From: Ignelater luminosus
Taxonomy: Eukaryota; Arthropoda; Insecta; Coleoptera; Elateridae
NCBI GenBank assembly: GCA_011009095.1
Contig: VTPC01008797.1
Coordinates: 1-64,000, forward strand
DNA: 64,000 bases
Direction: 5' to 3'
Position 1 is the stretch's first letter. Every line of letters begins with the position of its first letter. The notes under the pieces were generated by a model, which did no database searches, was not told the origin of the DNA, and saw only the letters and a program-made list of their open reading frames with translations. Below are positions 10,800 through 22,706 of this stretch, piece after piece. The translations under genes were made by a program, and so were the position numbers.

Positions 10800-11650
10800 C
10801 CACTAGTAAACAAAAGATACACTATCCGTTCCTTGCCAAAAGGTTTCAAAGATCTTATGGTTGAATCGAATGACAATGAGGACAGTGAAGAATGAGGAGC
10901 GGCCAAGTCAACCGATTGAGGTAAGTACGGAGGAAATGGTCTACAAAATCCATGATATCGTATTACCAGACCACCGGATGAAGATCAAAGAGATTGCTAG
11001 CAATGTTCTCGATTAAATGCCTACAAAATATCCCCCACGAAGAATTCAATATGATATTGCTGACGATTGACCTAAAACGGAATCGCGTGACAACTTTAAA
11101 GGAATGCTTGGAAATGAAAGATCCAAGCGAGTTTCTGTGGTGTTATGTGGCCATTGATGAGACAGGGATTTATTACTGCATACCGGAAATGAAATTTCAA
11201 TCAGCACAGTGGATTCTTCCCGGTAAATATGCACCAAAGACGAAGACAATTCCATCGGTGGGAAAGGTTATGGTCACCGTTTTTCGCAATTCACAAACTA
11301 TAATCTATAATTACGGGACAGTACTATGCTGATTTATTGGGCCGATTCGACGCTGAGTTGAAGAGACAACGGCCTCATTTGGTGAAAAAAAGTGCTCTTC
11401 CACCATGATAACACGCTAGCTCACTCGTCTGCAATTGCTACAGCAAAACTGGTCCAGTCAGGCTACGAATTGTAGTCTCATCCATCGTATTCTTGCGATT
11501 TGCCCCCCCCCCCCCAGCGATTTCTATTTGTTTTCAAACATAAAAAAATGACTTCGACTATTTGAATGGCTGATAAAAATTGGAGCATCGCTGGACTAAG
11601 TTTATAGAGTTAGAAGGAGATTAAGTTGAAAAATAAATTTAACAAATTCA
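10800..11650 (+). pseudogene. Old mariner transposase relic
   Basis: This is a strongly decayed DD34D mariner transposase on the plus strand. Recognisable pieces are KIHDIVLPDHRMKIKEIA (about 10945), VAIDETGIYYCIPE with the first Asp (about 11150), PSVGKVMVTVF (about 11255), HHDNTLAHSS (about 11405) and SDFYLFSNIKK (about 11515). There are many stops and frame changes, including one next to a long C run at 11505-11516. No TIRs were found. It is the only mariner copy in the window on the plus strand and the oldest-looking one. Confidence 0.75.
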
Positions 11651-11659
11651 AGAAAATTG

Positions 11660-12380
11660 CGTTTTCTTCCCTGTACAATTTTCATATCATCCTGGACGTT
11701 ATCAATGCAAAATCTCTTGAAAAGGGTAGAAAACTAGCACACGTAGTTGTCAACGACTTTTTTTTATAAGACGTTATCATTCGTCTACACACATGACACT
11801 GGTCAACCAGCAGTATTCGCGTATACAGACATCACCTTCGCGGTAGATGCATCGAATGGCAGGAAGAAGCTTTTAAAGTATACTTCTTAGACCTTGCTCT
11901 TGGTGAAACTCGTTGGTGGAACGAGGTTCGTTGAAGATCTAAGACCTAAGCCCAAGTAACGTTTTGAGTATCAACTCCAAGGAGTCGTTATAGTCGTTGA
12001 TGAATAAAGAAATGCAATGAAAAACCTCCAGCTGGCCTAACGCAACAATGGCGAAGGTTGACGCGGACGATGCAATGATGGAAAAAAGGTATCTTGCTTT
12101 ATATATTGGATGGCTGAATGAAGAGTGCTGGGGATTGCAATGGATTGGTGGCTTACGTGGTACTTGAAGTTCAATATTGTGGAAGCAACCTGGAGAGCAC
12201 GGGTAGCTTGGCATCGGCTGTAGACAGACTCCTGGTTGCGGCGGCGTCAGTTGGCAGTTGTGGATATGCTCAGACGGCCTGGGTCTCCTAACCAAGAGGA
12301 CATTTGAAGCAGATGTGGAGGAAGCGTCCGTCGACCAAACCAACGCTCTACATCACGGGTCGGTATCGGAAACGAAATAA
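11660..12380. other. Unassigned, moderately GC-rich stretch
   Basis: A 134-codon open frame on the minus strand (11939-12343) has no features I recognise. The stretch may be the 5' part of the LINE that follows, but I cannot show this. Confidence 0.35.
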
Positions 12381-14010
12381 TTAAAACCATGATATAAATG
12401 GAGAGCAGACTGAAACGTTTAGAGAAAGAAAACGAAGAACAGTGTAGTAGTCCGAAGCCTAAAAATAGACACAAACGATCAAGAAAAACTAAAGAATGGT
12501 ATGGAAAACTTTATGGAGAAAACATTTAATATAAAAGTAGGAGTCATGAGTGCAGATAATTTAGGTGAGAAATAACCTTTTACCAAAAGACGAGGATCTA
12601 ATCACAGACGAACAAGAAAAGATGAGAAGATGCCAAGAGCATTTTGAGAATTTATTAAACTCTCAAGTACCGTTGCAAATACATGTTATAGCTTCAGAAA
12701 CAAACGAAGACGACGGGGTGGAAATCATATAGGAGGAAATGAGAACAGCAGTCCGGGAATTGAAATTAGGAAAGGCAGATGGGTGTGACAGTATAGCTAA
12801 ACGTGTTATTGCATCTCTCTAACATGGCTTATAGAATAAAAACAGTACCGTACGATTGGGCAACAACAGTAATAGTCCCAGGTGATCTTAAATCTTGCAG
12901 TAACTACAGAGACATATCATCACTCAGCATTCCAGGAAAAATATATGAAAGGATTTTAGAATTACATCTCGGGAAATTAATATATGAAGACCTAGAGGAA
13001 AATCGATGCGGTTTTCGACCGGGAAGAAGCAACGCAAGATTTAGTATTCGCACTAAGGCAAAACGCAGAGAAGACCATAGAAAGAATTGGTTAACTATAT
13101 TTGGGTCTTATTGACTTCGACAGCGTCTTTGACCGAGTCCCAAGACAGATTATATGGAACTTTTTAGCAAACAAGGAAGTCCCAAGCACTCTAACGAACG
13201 CTTTAAAAAGTATCCATGATGGAGATACAATAGGACATGATGTTAGACAGGGAAATAAAATATCAGAACCCTTTGAGACAAAAGTTAGAGTACCACAAGG
13301 TCCAATACTAATAAATCACTTCCTATTCGTTATAGTAGTGGATGAAATCATGAAAAAAAGTAATTAGTTATCTAAAACGCACATGCTTGAATATAAACAC
13401 ATACAACCCATAAAACTAAATTCAATGACATATGTGGACGATCTTGTAATACTAGCACCCTCAGCAACATATCTCAAAAAGAATCTTACAAACTGAAACG
13501 AATTATTTAAGGAAGGAGGACTAAAAATAATCGTAGCTAAAACCAAAGTGATGAGCATATCACACACAGATGACCTGAAAATTGAAATAAAAGGAGACAA
13601 ACTAGAACAAGTAACATGGTTTAGATATTTAGGAAAATATATCTACGCAGGTAGTACAATAGAGACAGAAATAGATAAAAGAATAAGTTGCAAGTATTCA
13701 ACTCCATTCACATACGTACCAATCCTGGTTAATTAATAAAGGCGTCCAAAATTCAATTTGTGGAAACGAAGTATTTAAGAAGAATATCAGGAGTAACCAG
13801 AATGGACCGTATTAGATGAGAAAATTAGAAAACAATTGCAAACAAATGCAGTATTCACCATATCGAAGAAAATCAACTGCGCTTGTTTGGTCATCTCAAC
13901 TGAATGCCAAACGAATGGCTCCAAAAAAAGAATCTGGGAATGTAAAGCACAAAAAAAGAAAGGGCAACACAATAGAAAAGGCTCTAAAAAAAGGAACATG
14001 GATTTAGACG
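12380..14010 (+). pseudogene. RTE-like LINE, reverse transcriptase remnants
   Basis: This is a non-LTR retrotransposon ORF2 fragment that would copy its RNA into chromosomal DNA. In order there are a basic linker (12400-12510), EEMRTAVRELKLGKADG (about 12740), IPGKIYERILE (about 12930), CGFRPGRSN (about 13010), a FDSVFDRVPRQIIW finger/palm segment (about 13115), VRVPQGPI (about 13290) and TYVDDLVILAP, the catalytic YVDD (about 13430). The KIEVDG-type thumb with RYLGKYIYAGS follows (about 13625), then the C-terminal FGHLN segment. The pieces lie in different frames with stops between them. The RTE/Proto2-like placement rests on the thumb and C-terminus style. Confidence 0.78.
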
Positions 14011-16675
14011 AGTGAAACGATTAACAAACAACAAGATTCTGTTTGTAATTTAAAAACCTAGATCACTTTGGAAAATTCCAGAAAATTATAGTACTCGAAA
14101 ACGCAGCATCCCACGAGAAAATTCAGGACCAACTGTTTTTCTTGATTTTATTCTCTATTGCTATGCATAACAAACTATAATCCTAACAGAGGTGTTATGA
14201 GAAACAGTCCCGTTTGAAAATGGGCTACATCCAAACCGGGTACTGTAAAATTGAGTCAAATTCTCGATTTTTGCATAAAACCTATTCTCTCCTTACTGAA
14301 CAATCTAATCCTCAAGAACAAAAAAAGTATAAATATGTCATTCACAACCAAATACTATATTAGTGTTTTATAGTCTAATAAAAATAAATAACCGTAAAAT
14401 AGCTTTTTAAACACGAGAATTAGGAAGTACACGCAAATAACACGTTTTTCTAGCCTAATTTGCAGGAAGTAATTTCAAGAGTAGAAGTTTATATTATCTG
14501 ATTGTGAGTGAAAGGAAGACGATTTTAGCACAAGAAAGCACGCAATCCTCTCATATAGTACACACATACAACATTTTTTCCCAAACCCACAGTAAACTCG
14601 ATATTCTAATCAAGAATGACGGTTTAAATCTTAAAGGAAGTATTGAGAAAACTAATTGGGTAATCCTGTCGCACTGTGTTGAACAATTGTTATTAAACAA
14701 TTAAAATTGCTTTTAACTAGGTAACTGGTAATTAAAGAAAAAAAGGTCATTTCTGCATTGCAATGCACCGTAACGTTGCAATTTTAATTAAATCAATCCT
14801 AAATTTTATCCAAGTCGGAAATAATTAAAGTTTATCAGAGAGTTTCATTCCAGTTTAGCATTTTCTCTCAAATTTGAATACATTAAAAAATGCAAATGTA
14901 AGAGAAATAAAATACAACTATATATTTCAGGGAATTAGTGGCAGAATTTAATTAAGGATGTCCCAGACGCTATTCGTAAAGTTCAAAGAATATCTTAATG
15001 AAAAGTAGATTTTATTAAAGAGAATTATTAAAATATCTTAGTAATATTTAAACAAATTAGGAACTTTCAAAGCAAATATTACGTCTGGCGTATTTGCAAA
15101 ACCTACCTCAAAGAAATTCTATACCATAGGCGACGAGTCGATAATTTCATGCACATTATGTGCTTGAAAAAATTTTATAAAATTAAAAATGGAACTCATT
15201 GTAAGGGACACAAGCTGGAAACTTGTGGCAAGATTGTTAACACTTGAGAATTTACTTACGACATCGCTGACAGAAGACTACAAACAAACGGTTGGTAATA
15301 ATTTTTAGATGCGGACTGAATTATACAGAAAAGATATTTGTAATTTGTTTAAAGTAAATCGCTCTTAATACACTTGAAATAGCTATCTACATAATATATT
15401 GTTTTCTAATTAACGGTAATTATTAGTGAACTTAGGAAAAGGAATGTAACATCGAAAATCGTTTTGAAGAATTTACAATTGTTTCGAAACTACCATGGGT
15501 TCCTTTAAAAACTTTCAATTTAACAGTCACACATTCACATTTCTGTCCAGAGAAGCAGAAAATAATAGTTTTCGATTACGTCAAAACATTGTGTTGCGTG
15601 AAAGATTAATTAACCAAAAATATTTCACACGAGTGAGTAGTTTTGCTAGTAGGACTAATTAAAAAAATCAAAAACCATTTCCTTTTAGTTATGGACACAA
15701 TACAATTAGTCTATTGCGAAGAAAACAATAGTGTTCGGTTATGACATAATATTACATAGTTTGTTTGGATGTACATAGAAAGACACCTTGTCCTCATCCT
15801 TTCAACGCTCATTAAAAACATTAACAAGCGTAATACTTCACTGACTAACGGGACTAATAAGATTTTGATTATTTGTATACTAAATAGAAATGGACATAAT
15901 GTCAACCTGAATAGTAGGTGGATTTTACGCTTTGTGAACACGAGAGAAAAAAAAATGTTGGCCTATAAAATTAGTAAGTAGAATGACATAATTAGTTAAA
16001 GAAGAAAAAAGGAAATTTGAAATTCTTTTACGCCTTATTAGTTTTGAAAATTGTAGTTTTTACAATAAGGGAAAAGTAAAGCAAGTAGGTAATTTAGTAT
16101 AAAGGATTAAGTCAAGCAACTCTGCCACTTGGTTACTCGTTTAGATTAGATCAGTGTAGGATGGTAAGAATTTTCTTAAATGGCAATCTTCTGTAAATTT
16201 TTCCAAGTTGTTGTACTTCCTTCTCAACTAGGTGATTTAAGGTATGAAAGATGTAGACAAGAGATTTATTTAATAGACTCTTGAGATCTCAATTGAAAAA
16301 ATTCAATCTTTCTGCTCTTATTTCCCAATCATCAAAGCCAAAAACTCCGAGTTGAAGACTGTTCTTATATCGCCATCCTTGTTGAGAGCGAGAAGTCATT
16401 TACTCCCTCATGAACAATGAACAGATATAGAAATTTGCAGCTAAAGAAATTAACATTGGTATTGGTACAGGAATGTAGAGTTTATTTAGAACTACCAAGG
16501 CTTTTTTCAGATCAACAAAAAATTACTAAATGCATTCTTGTCGGTAATGTTTGAACATAATTATCCATAAATTTATCTTTCAAGATTCTAGTCGAAGTAA
16601 ATAATAGTTGGGAAGTGTTATAAAGGATGCTTTACGCTACACAAAGAAGCTGCTTTCATATGACTCACCCATTCT
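14011..16675. other. AT-rich spacer, nothing recognised
   Basis: There is no coding or structural signal that I can support. Short open frames at 14504-14704 and 15711-15981 lack family features and overlap on both strands. Confidence 0.55.
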
Positions 16676-16679
16676 ACTT

Positions 16680-17370
16680 CAGCTAGTGATTAAAAATCTT
16701 AAAAACCTTTTTGGGTCTACAAGAAAGCATACGTATACAAAAATCTCTGGAGAAAGCTAATTCTTTGCACAAAAATTCAAAAACCACAAAAATCTAAAAC
16801 TTTTGCAGGGTTGCAAGAACGTACACAAAGAACTCAGCAAAAACCTTGTAGACTCATAAATAAAAATCTGTTCACGCAAATCTATTTCAAAAGAATTTAG
16901 AAACCATCAAGATTTAAAAGCTCATTTGGCTTTACAAGAATTCATAGTAGTTTACAGGGAGGTCACAAGAATTACAACCATTTCGGATTTAAACAACTTA
17001 AGGGTTTGTCTACAAGTAGCTCTACATAGACCGTGCGGATACATGTACCAAATTTATTTCACAAGAATATGTCTACAAGAAGTTCTACAGAAACTTACAG
17101 AAACCTCGTGGATTCATAAATAAAAATTTGCCGACCCTGATTGTTTGCACAAGAATTCAGAACCCAGGAACATCTAAAAGTCTTTAAAACCCTTTCGGGT
17201 TTACAAAAACCAATAGGTCTACAATAAGCATTACAGAATTCCTGTACTCATAAATGAAAATTTATTTATACAAATTGATTCCACGGGGATTGAGAAACCA
17301 TCAAGATTTAAGAGTCCTTTCGGGTTTACATGAATCCATAGGTATACAAGAAGCCCTGCAAAAACCTTCT
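16680..17370 (+). repeat. Degenerate tandem repeat, period about 130 bp
   Basis: Phrases recur at spacings near 130 or 260 bp. TCATAAATAAAAAT-like sequence occurs at about 16853, 17111 and 17247. AACCATCAAGATTTAA-like sequence occurs at about 16772, 16900, 17160 and 17293. The GGGTTTACAAGAATCCATAGGT-type phrase also recurs. I estimate about five diverged units. Open frames inside (16926-17517) are repeat by-products. Confidence 0.6.
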
Positions 17371-17589
17371 GGACATTCAGCTGCTTTGCTCCTTTCAACG
17401 GCCGATCTCACTTTTCACCATTTCTTCTACATAATCCTTAAAAATACTAATTTTTCAAGAGACAATCTTTGGCAAAATGCATGTAGTGTGATCCATAGAA
17501 CAATAAGTGGTGGTTGACAGTACACGTTACGCAAGATTAAGAGAGAAAAAAATATAATACAATAAGATAAAAATGAATGTGATTCTTCA

Positions 17590-17845
17590 TGATTATTAAA
17601 GATCTGAACTATCAAGAGGAGCAAAAAAGGGTTTTATGGAACTGACTGTACGTAAGATATGCACACTATAAGACACATAAATAGGGTTCCAAATGATAGC
17701 GTTATATTCCAATTTAGATCTTACGAGTGCGTTATAAAGAGTAAGTACAGTTTGAAAATTATTAAAAGACCTGATATTTCTCATTTAAAAAATTATGTCT
17801 TAGCTTATTTCGTAAAATTATCTATCAAATTGACAGTTTGAATTA
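17590..17845 (-). pseudogene. LINE ORF2 C-terminal fragment (Jockey/CR1-like)
   Basis: The minus strand encodes RNIRSFNNFQTVLTLYNALV, then LEYNAIIWNP. This is the conserved region after the reverse transcriptase thumb in Jockey/CR1/I-type LINEs, where LxxSLVRSxLEYxxxVWNP is typical. The upstream part, to 17845, is in other frames with stops. Only about 250 bp survive. Confidence 0.65.
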
Positions 17846-17849
17846 GAAA

Positions 17850-19475
17850 CAATGCAAAATCATCAGTTTATCGGTTATGTGTTGCTACGAAGGAATTTCA
17901 CAGCCTACTGGGAACTTAGATTTTAATGAGCGCATGTTATTCTTTCTTTGAATTTGTTTCTAGGTTATCAAACACCAATCGTATACACCTATTTTCCCAG
18001 ATTACCTTCAATTGTTTGAAAATGGTCAAGTTTCTCCAATTTTTTCAAATTTGGTAGTAAGTTAGCCATTCAGGGGGTACAGTAATGGGTGTTTTTTAAT
18101 AGCTAATGCTTTAAAGTTTCTGACTGACCAAAGCAACTTTACAAAAAACGCAATCTTAACCATCTACAACGGTTCGGAGGTGCTCAGAAACTGATTTTCC
18201 GTAATACCATTACAATTGAGTATTGAATATCATTCGCGACAAAAAAAGTTTAGTCTCGATGCAACGCGATTCTTTCCAGAGAGATACTCCGGAGTGACAA
18301 ATACAAACGAACCCAACTTCCACCTACCTCTTCAAGAAGTTTCGGTCTGACATATCTCAAAATTGGTCAAAATTGACGATAGTTTTTTATTTTTCATCGG
18401 AAAGTTCTTGAATTGGAAAATCGTCCAGAGGTCTTCTATTTACAAACTCGTAAACATTACTTATGTCTTCCTGTTATTGAGGAAAACCATTTATAAGAGT
18501 TAACTTCGTCCATTATTCCACAACTTCTAAGGGCGAGATTTTGAAAATCTCTGGTTAACACTAAAATAATGTAGGCAATGATAGTGAAAATCTGACAAGT
18601 AATTTTCAAGAAGCGAAACAAAATTTGATTTTGTCCAATTTTGTGCCTTTCTTCTCGCCCCAGTAAATACTAGAGTAGATCTAGAAGGTACAGAAATCTC
18701 AGACCAATTGCAAGATGCACTCTGGCATTTTATATAAAAGTGTCTTGACAGTATGATAACCTATAAAGGTCCAAGCTAAAATATTTTGGTTACACTTTTG
18801 AAGATGTAAGCTGGAAGATCAGATAACTGCTCAACAACGATGAGAAAGAGAATGAGTTGAACTGAAACAGCAGATGCAACAGAAATAGACAATTAATCCC
18901 AAAATAGGAATTACCTGGAAGTTTTTCTGCTAATATATTGGATTGCAAGGTTTCAGAAAAAGATTCCAGAGCAAGATTTGAATTTTTGCGATTATTTTCT
19001 GGAGAAAGCATTTTGTTTACCATGATCACTCTTTCGTGTTATAAAAGAGACAGAAAACCACAATTATTTTTTTGTCTCCTACGAAACGATTTGAATTCTC
19101 TTACCTGCCTGTTCTGCAAAATCTACAGGAATTAACTTTGACTAAAAGTCTCATTAGAAACAGAAGACAGTTGTGGTAGTTTTATTTATTTTTCTTGAGT
19201 TGTCTAGGACATCAGCCAGCAGTAGAAGTGTTCCACCGCCAGCTTAACTAGCCTCACACCTACTATCTCGTCGACAGCAAACCACTAACATGTCTTCAGG
19301 ACGTACTTTAACCACACTGTATTACCAATAATGCCGCGTCGCACCTTTACCACAACAATGACTCAACGATATCAGCAACCTACAGTTGTCCAACTTAGTC
19401 TTACAGCCATCTATGTCATCACCATTGATAATAATTGCCTTCGTGCGCTAGTGTTAATATTCTTCTTCTTTTTGC
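17850..19475. other. AT-rich spacer, nothing recognised
   Basis: There are no motifs or repeats that I can name. Short open frames around 18790-19135 are uninformative. Confidence 0.5.
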
Positions 19476-19479
19476 AGTG

Positions 19480-21408
19480 TCTAACCGTTTTGGATGTTTG
19501 GTACTAGTATGGAGATCTTTACTTTAATGGTTTTTGCTCAAAAAAAATCCTGTGGTGTTTAATAAGGAAAACAATTTTTGTAAGTTTTGGAGCCACAATA
19601 TTCTCCTCCTCCATCGTTACCATATGCGCAAGATATTCTAGTTTGCTCTGTTTCACGGTGGTGATAATTTCACATTGTTTATCTAACTTACGTGGAATTT
19701 CATAGTTGGTAATTCGGTCAACTCAGGAGATTCTCAATATTGTGGCTTCTGAAGATGATCATTCTAATAAAGGCTGTCCTGGCTTTCTTGATTCTTTATC
19801 TTATTTGTATTAAGTCCTGTTGGCCATTTATATGGTGATGCCTAGATAGTTATAGTTGGATACTTGCGTAATTTGTTGCTGATTTACCTGTAGTTGACCT
19901 GGTGGAATACGATGATTACTTATCACCATGCATTTGGTTTTCTTGATGTTAAAATCAGGACCGTAGGTATGACTGGTTTCCGTAAATCGTGATATCATTG
20001 TCTGTAGATCTTGTATGGTGTCTGCCAATAGAATTGTCTCGTCCGCATATCTGATATAATGTTCAGACGTTCACCTTTTACCAGGATACCTTCATCAATA
20101 TCCTTCAAGGCCTCTTTCATGATCTGGTCAGAATAGACATTAACCAATATAGGGGAGAGTATACAGCCTTGTTTGCACGTTTCTTTTATTAGTATTACTT
20201 CTGTCAACTGGTCTCCAACTTTGATAGCTACTGATTGATAGTAGTATATGTTATTGATGATTCGAAGATCTTTGTTGTCCAGGCCGGTTGTTTTCAAACT
20301 GTGTTAAGTTTATCATGCTTAATTTTGTCAAAAGTCTTTAGATAATTAATAAAACATAAGTGTATTTTGCAGTTGACGTTTTTGCAACGTTGGATTAAGA
20401 CCTGAACCGCAGACAAAGCTTCTCTCGTACCTAATGCCTCTCTGAACTCAAATTGTGCGTGTTAACTGTGCTTCGCATTTCTGATAAATTTTTCTGGGTC
20501 TTATCTTCAAGAAAGTTTTAAAAAGATGGCTTATCAAGCTGATAATACGATGATTTGGGTTTTTTTTAGATGTAACTATAAAGATGGACATTCATCCAGC
20601 CTAGAGGAATTCTTCCGGTGTTATAAACCTTTTTGTTCTTTCACACCCATTATTTTCAGAAATTCTGATTGAAAGTTTTCGAACAATGCTGCTTTACTTG
20701 CCTTGGTTGCTTTGAGTGCAGGTGTAATTGGAGGTCCAGTGCTATATTCAAGGTTGGATTAGTTGTTGTCCTTGTCGTCTTCAAAAATTCTTTCAACATA
20801 TTCTTCCAATATAATTTTTATGTGATCTTTGTCAACTACTGGGCTACCTTGATTGTCTGTTACACACCCCGGTCTTCTAGGTTTTTATACTCCTGCTGCC
20901 TCTTTTACTTTCTTGTAAAGATTGAATGAGTCATGCCTGTTTTCTAATGTTCCTATTTCTTTAAACTGTTCTTCTTACCATTTCTTTGGCCTCTCTGACA
21001 GCCTTTTTTAATTTTTTATCAATTTGTTTGAATCATGTGTTGTCCTTGACTTTGATACTTTCTCTATTTTCCATCATGTTTAAAATGTTATCGGTCATCC
21101 ACATCTTATTTTTCACTATTTTTGGACAAAGGTATCTGTCAAGAATTCTTTGGTTGATTTCTTGTAATTTTTCGATTTCTTCTTCTTATTAGCAGTTTCT
21201 ATATTTTGTTAGCACGCTTTCCACGTAGGTTTGTATTTCTTGTTTTGTGTTTTCATTTTTTAATAATCTCCGATCGTATTTCCTAGCCTTTGTTTGTTGT
21301 ACTTTCTTCAATTTGAGCCTAATAGTAGCTACTACAGGGCCAGACTTGATATCAGCGCCAGGGCATGTTTGCCCCGATGTTACTGAATTCCTGAACCTTT
21401 TACTGTTA
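19480..21408 (-). pseudogene. RTE-like LINE, endonuclease end plus reverse transcriptase
   Basis: Reading leftward, the first piece (21189-21408) is the end of an apurinic endonuclease domain. TCPGADIKSGPVVAT there has lost the usual SDHN catalytic motif. The basic linker follows (20930-21190), then the RT: QFEFREALGTREALSAVQVL (about 20420), FINYLKTFDKIKHDKL (about 20320), CKQGCILSPILVNVYS (about 20150) and GERLN. The catalytic box reads YADE in a shifted frame (about 20040). The KKTKCMVIS and NYNYLGITI thumb motifs lie at 19840-19930. The C-terminal region fades toward 19480 with a GAA-rich tail. Several stops and frame breaks are present. Its right end coincides with the insertion of mariner 3. 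Confidence 0.78.
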
Positions 21409-21410
21409 TA

Positions 21411-22704
21411 ACACATCGTTCAATAAGTCCCGAGACTAACAACGAAAACAACATTTTTTTTTCAAAAATCATTTTTATTCATCAATATAATCTCCTTTTA
21501 GAGTGATACAATCTTTCCAACGCCTTTCCAACATTTCTATACCATGTTTATAGAAGGATTTATCCTTTGCTTCAAAATAGGCTTCAGTTTCGGCAATGAC
21601 CTCCTCATTCGAGCCAAATTTTTTTCCCTGGAGCATTTTTTTTGAGATCAGCAAAGAGCCAGTAGTCGCTGGGGGCTAAATCTGGCGAATACGGGGGGTG
21701 GGGAAGCAAATCAAAGCCCAACTCGTAGATTTTTGCCATTGTTTTCATGGACTTGTGGCATGGTGCATTGTCTTGCTGAAAAAGGATTTTTGTCTTCTTC
21801 ATGTGCGGTCGTTTTGCTGCGATCTCCTCCTTCAAACGTACCAACAAGTCAATATAATAATCACTGTTGATCGATTTACCTTTTTCCAGGTAGTCAATGA
21901 AAATGACGCCATGTGTATCCCAAAAAACAGACGCCATGACTTTGCCAGCAGATTGCTGCGTTTTTGGACGCTTTGGGCGGCTTTCGCCAGCCATGCGCCA
22001 CTCAGATGATTGCCGATTCGACTCCGGAGTGAAATGATGTATCCATGTTTCATCCATGGTCACGTATCGACGCAGGAAATCCTTTTTATTGCGAGTAAAT
22101 AGCGATAAACAGCTCTCTGAATCGTCGATTCGTTGCTGTTTTTGTTCCATTGAAAGCAATCGCGGCACCCACTTGGAAAAAACCTTTTTCATGCTCAATT
22201 TTTCATGAAGGATTGTAAATACGCTTCCAGATGATATCTGTGTCATTTCTGCAATCTCACGGACCTTTACTTTGCGATTTCTCATTACGATTTTGAATAC
22301 TTCACTCACATTTTCCGGTGTAACGGCTTCCAATGGCCTACCCGAACGTTCCGCATCGTTTGTGTCCGTACGACCACGTTTAAACTCAGCATACCAACGA
22401 CAAATCGTTGATTTGGATGGAGAGGAGTCCGGGTAACGTTTCTCAAGCCATTGCTGGGCTTCTACGGTGTTTTTACCCATTAAAAAACAATGTTTTATCA
22501 ACACGCGAAACTCGCTTTGTTCCATTTTTCAAACAAATTACAAAGTGACTTTACTCTAACCTCGATAACTCTGCTGTTTGTGGTCCAATCGACGTGAAAT
22601 TTTTACACGTTTCATGTGAAGGTTCGCACTCTAGGGAAACGTGGCTAGTTTGGTACTACTAGCACCATCTCTGGGTTAGTCTCGGGACTTATTGAACGAT
22701 GTGT
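21411..22704 (-). mobile_element. mariner 3, full length (1294 bp), perfect TIRs
   Basis: The element is bounded by TA at 21409-21410 and 22705-22706. The 30-bp terminal inverted repeats (outer end ACACATCGTTCAATAAGTCC) are identical. It carries one transposase gene on the minus strand and adjoins the RTE-like LINE on the left. Confidence 0.96.
21475..22525 (-). pseudogene. mariner 3 transposase, one late frameshift
   Basis: This is a DD34D mariner transposase. The start MEQSEFRVLIKHCF is at 22525. There are two helix-turn-helix domains (SPSKSTICRWYAEF and ISSGSVFTILHEKL), WVPRLL, TMDETWIHHFTPE (first Asp), FQQDNAPCH (second Asp), and SPDLAPSDYWLF (third Asp, 34 residues on). All catalytic residues are in one frame. 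The gene spans 1051 nt, one more than 350 codons. The extra base lies in the T8 run at 21636-21643, after the catalytic core, and shifts only the last 45 or so codons; the original frame continues as GSNEEVIAETEAYF to the stop at 21475. As it stands, the product is 306 residues with a wrong tail. This is the least damaged mobile gene in the window. Confidence 0.94.
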
Positions 22705-22706
22705 TA

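Noticed and set aside
11939-12474. Two overlapping minus-strand open frames
   Set aside because: There are no domains or recognisable motifs, and the composition gives no support for coding. They may be antisense to LINE 5' sequence.
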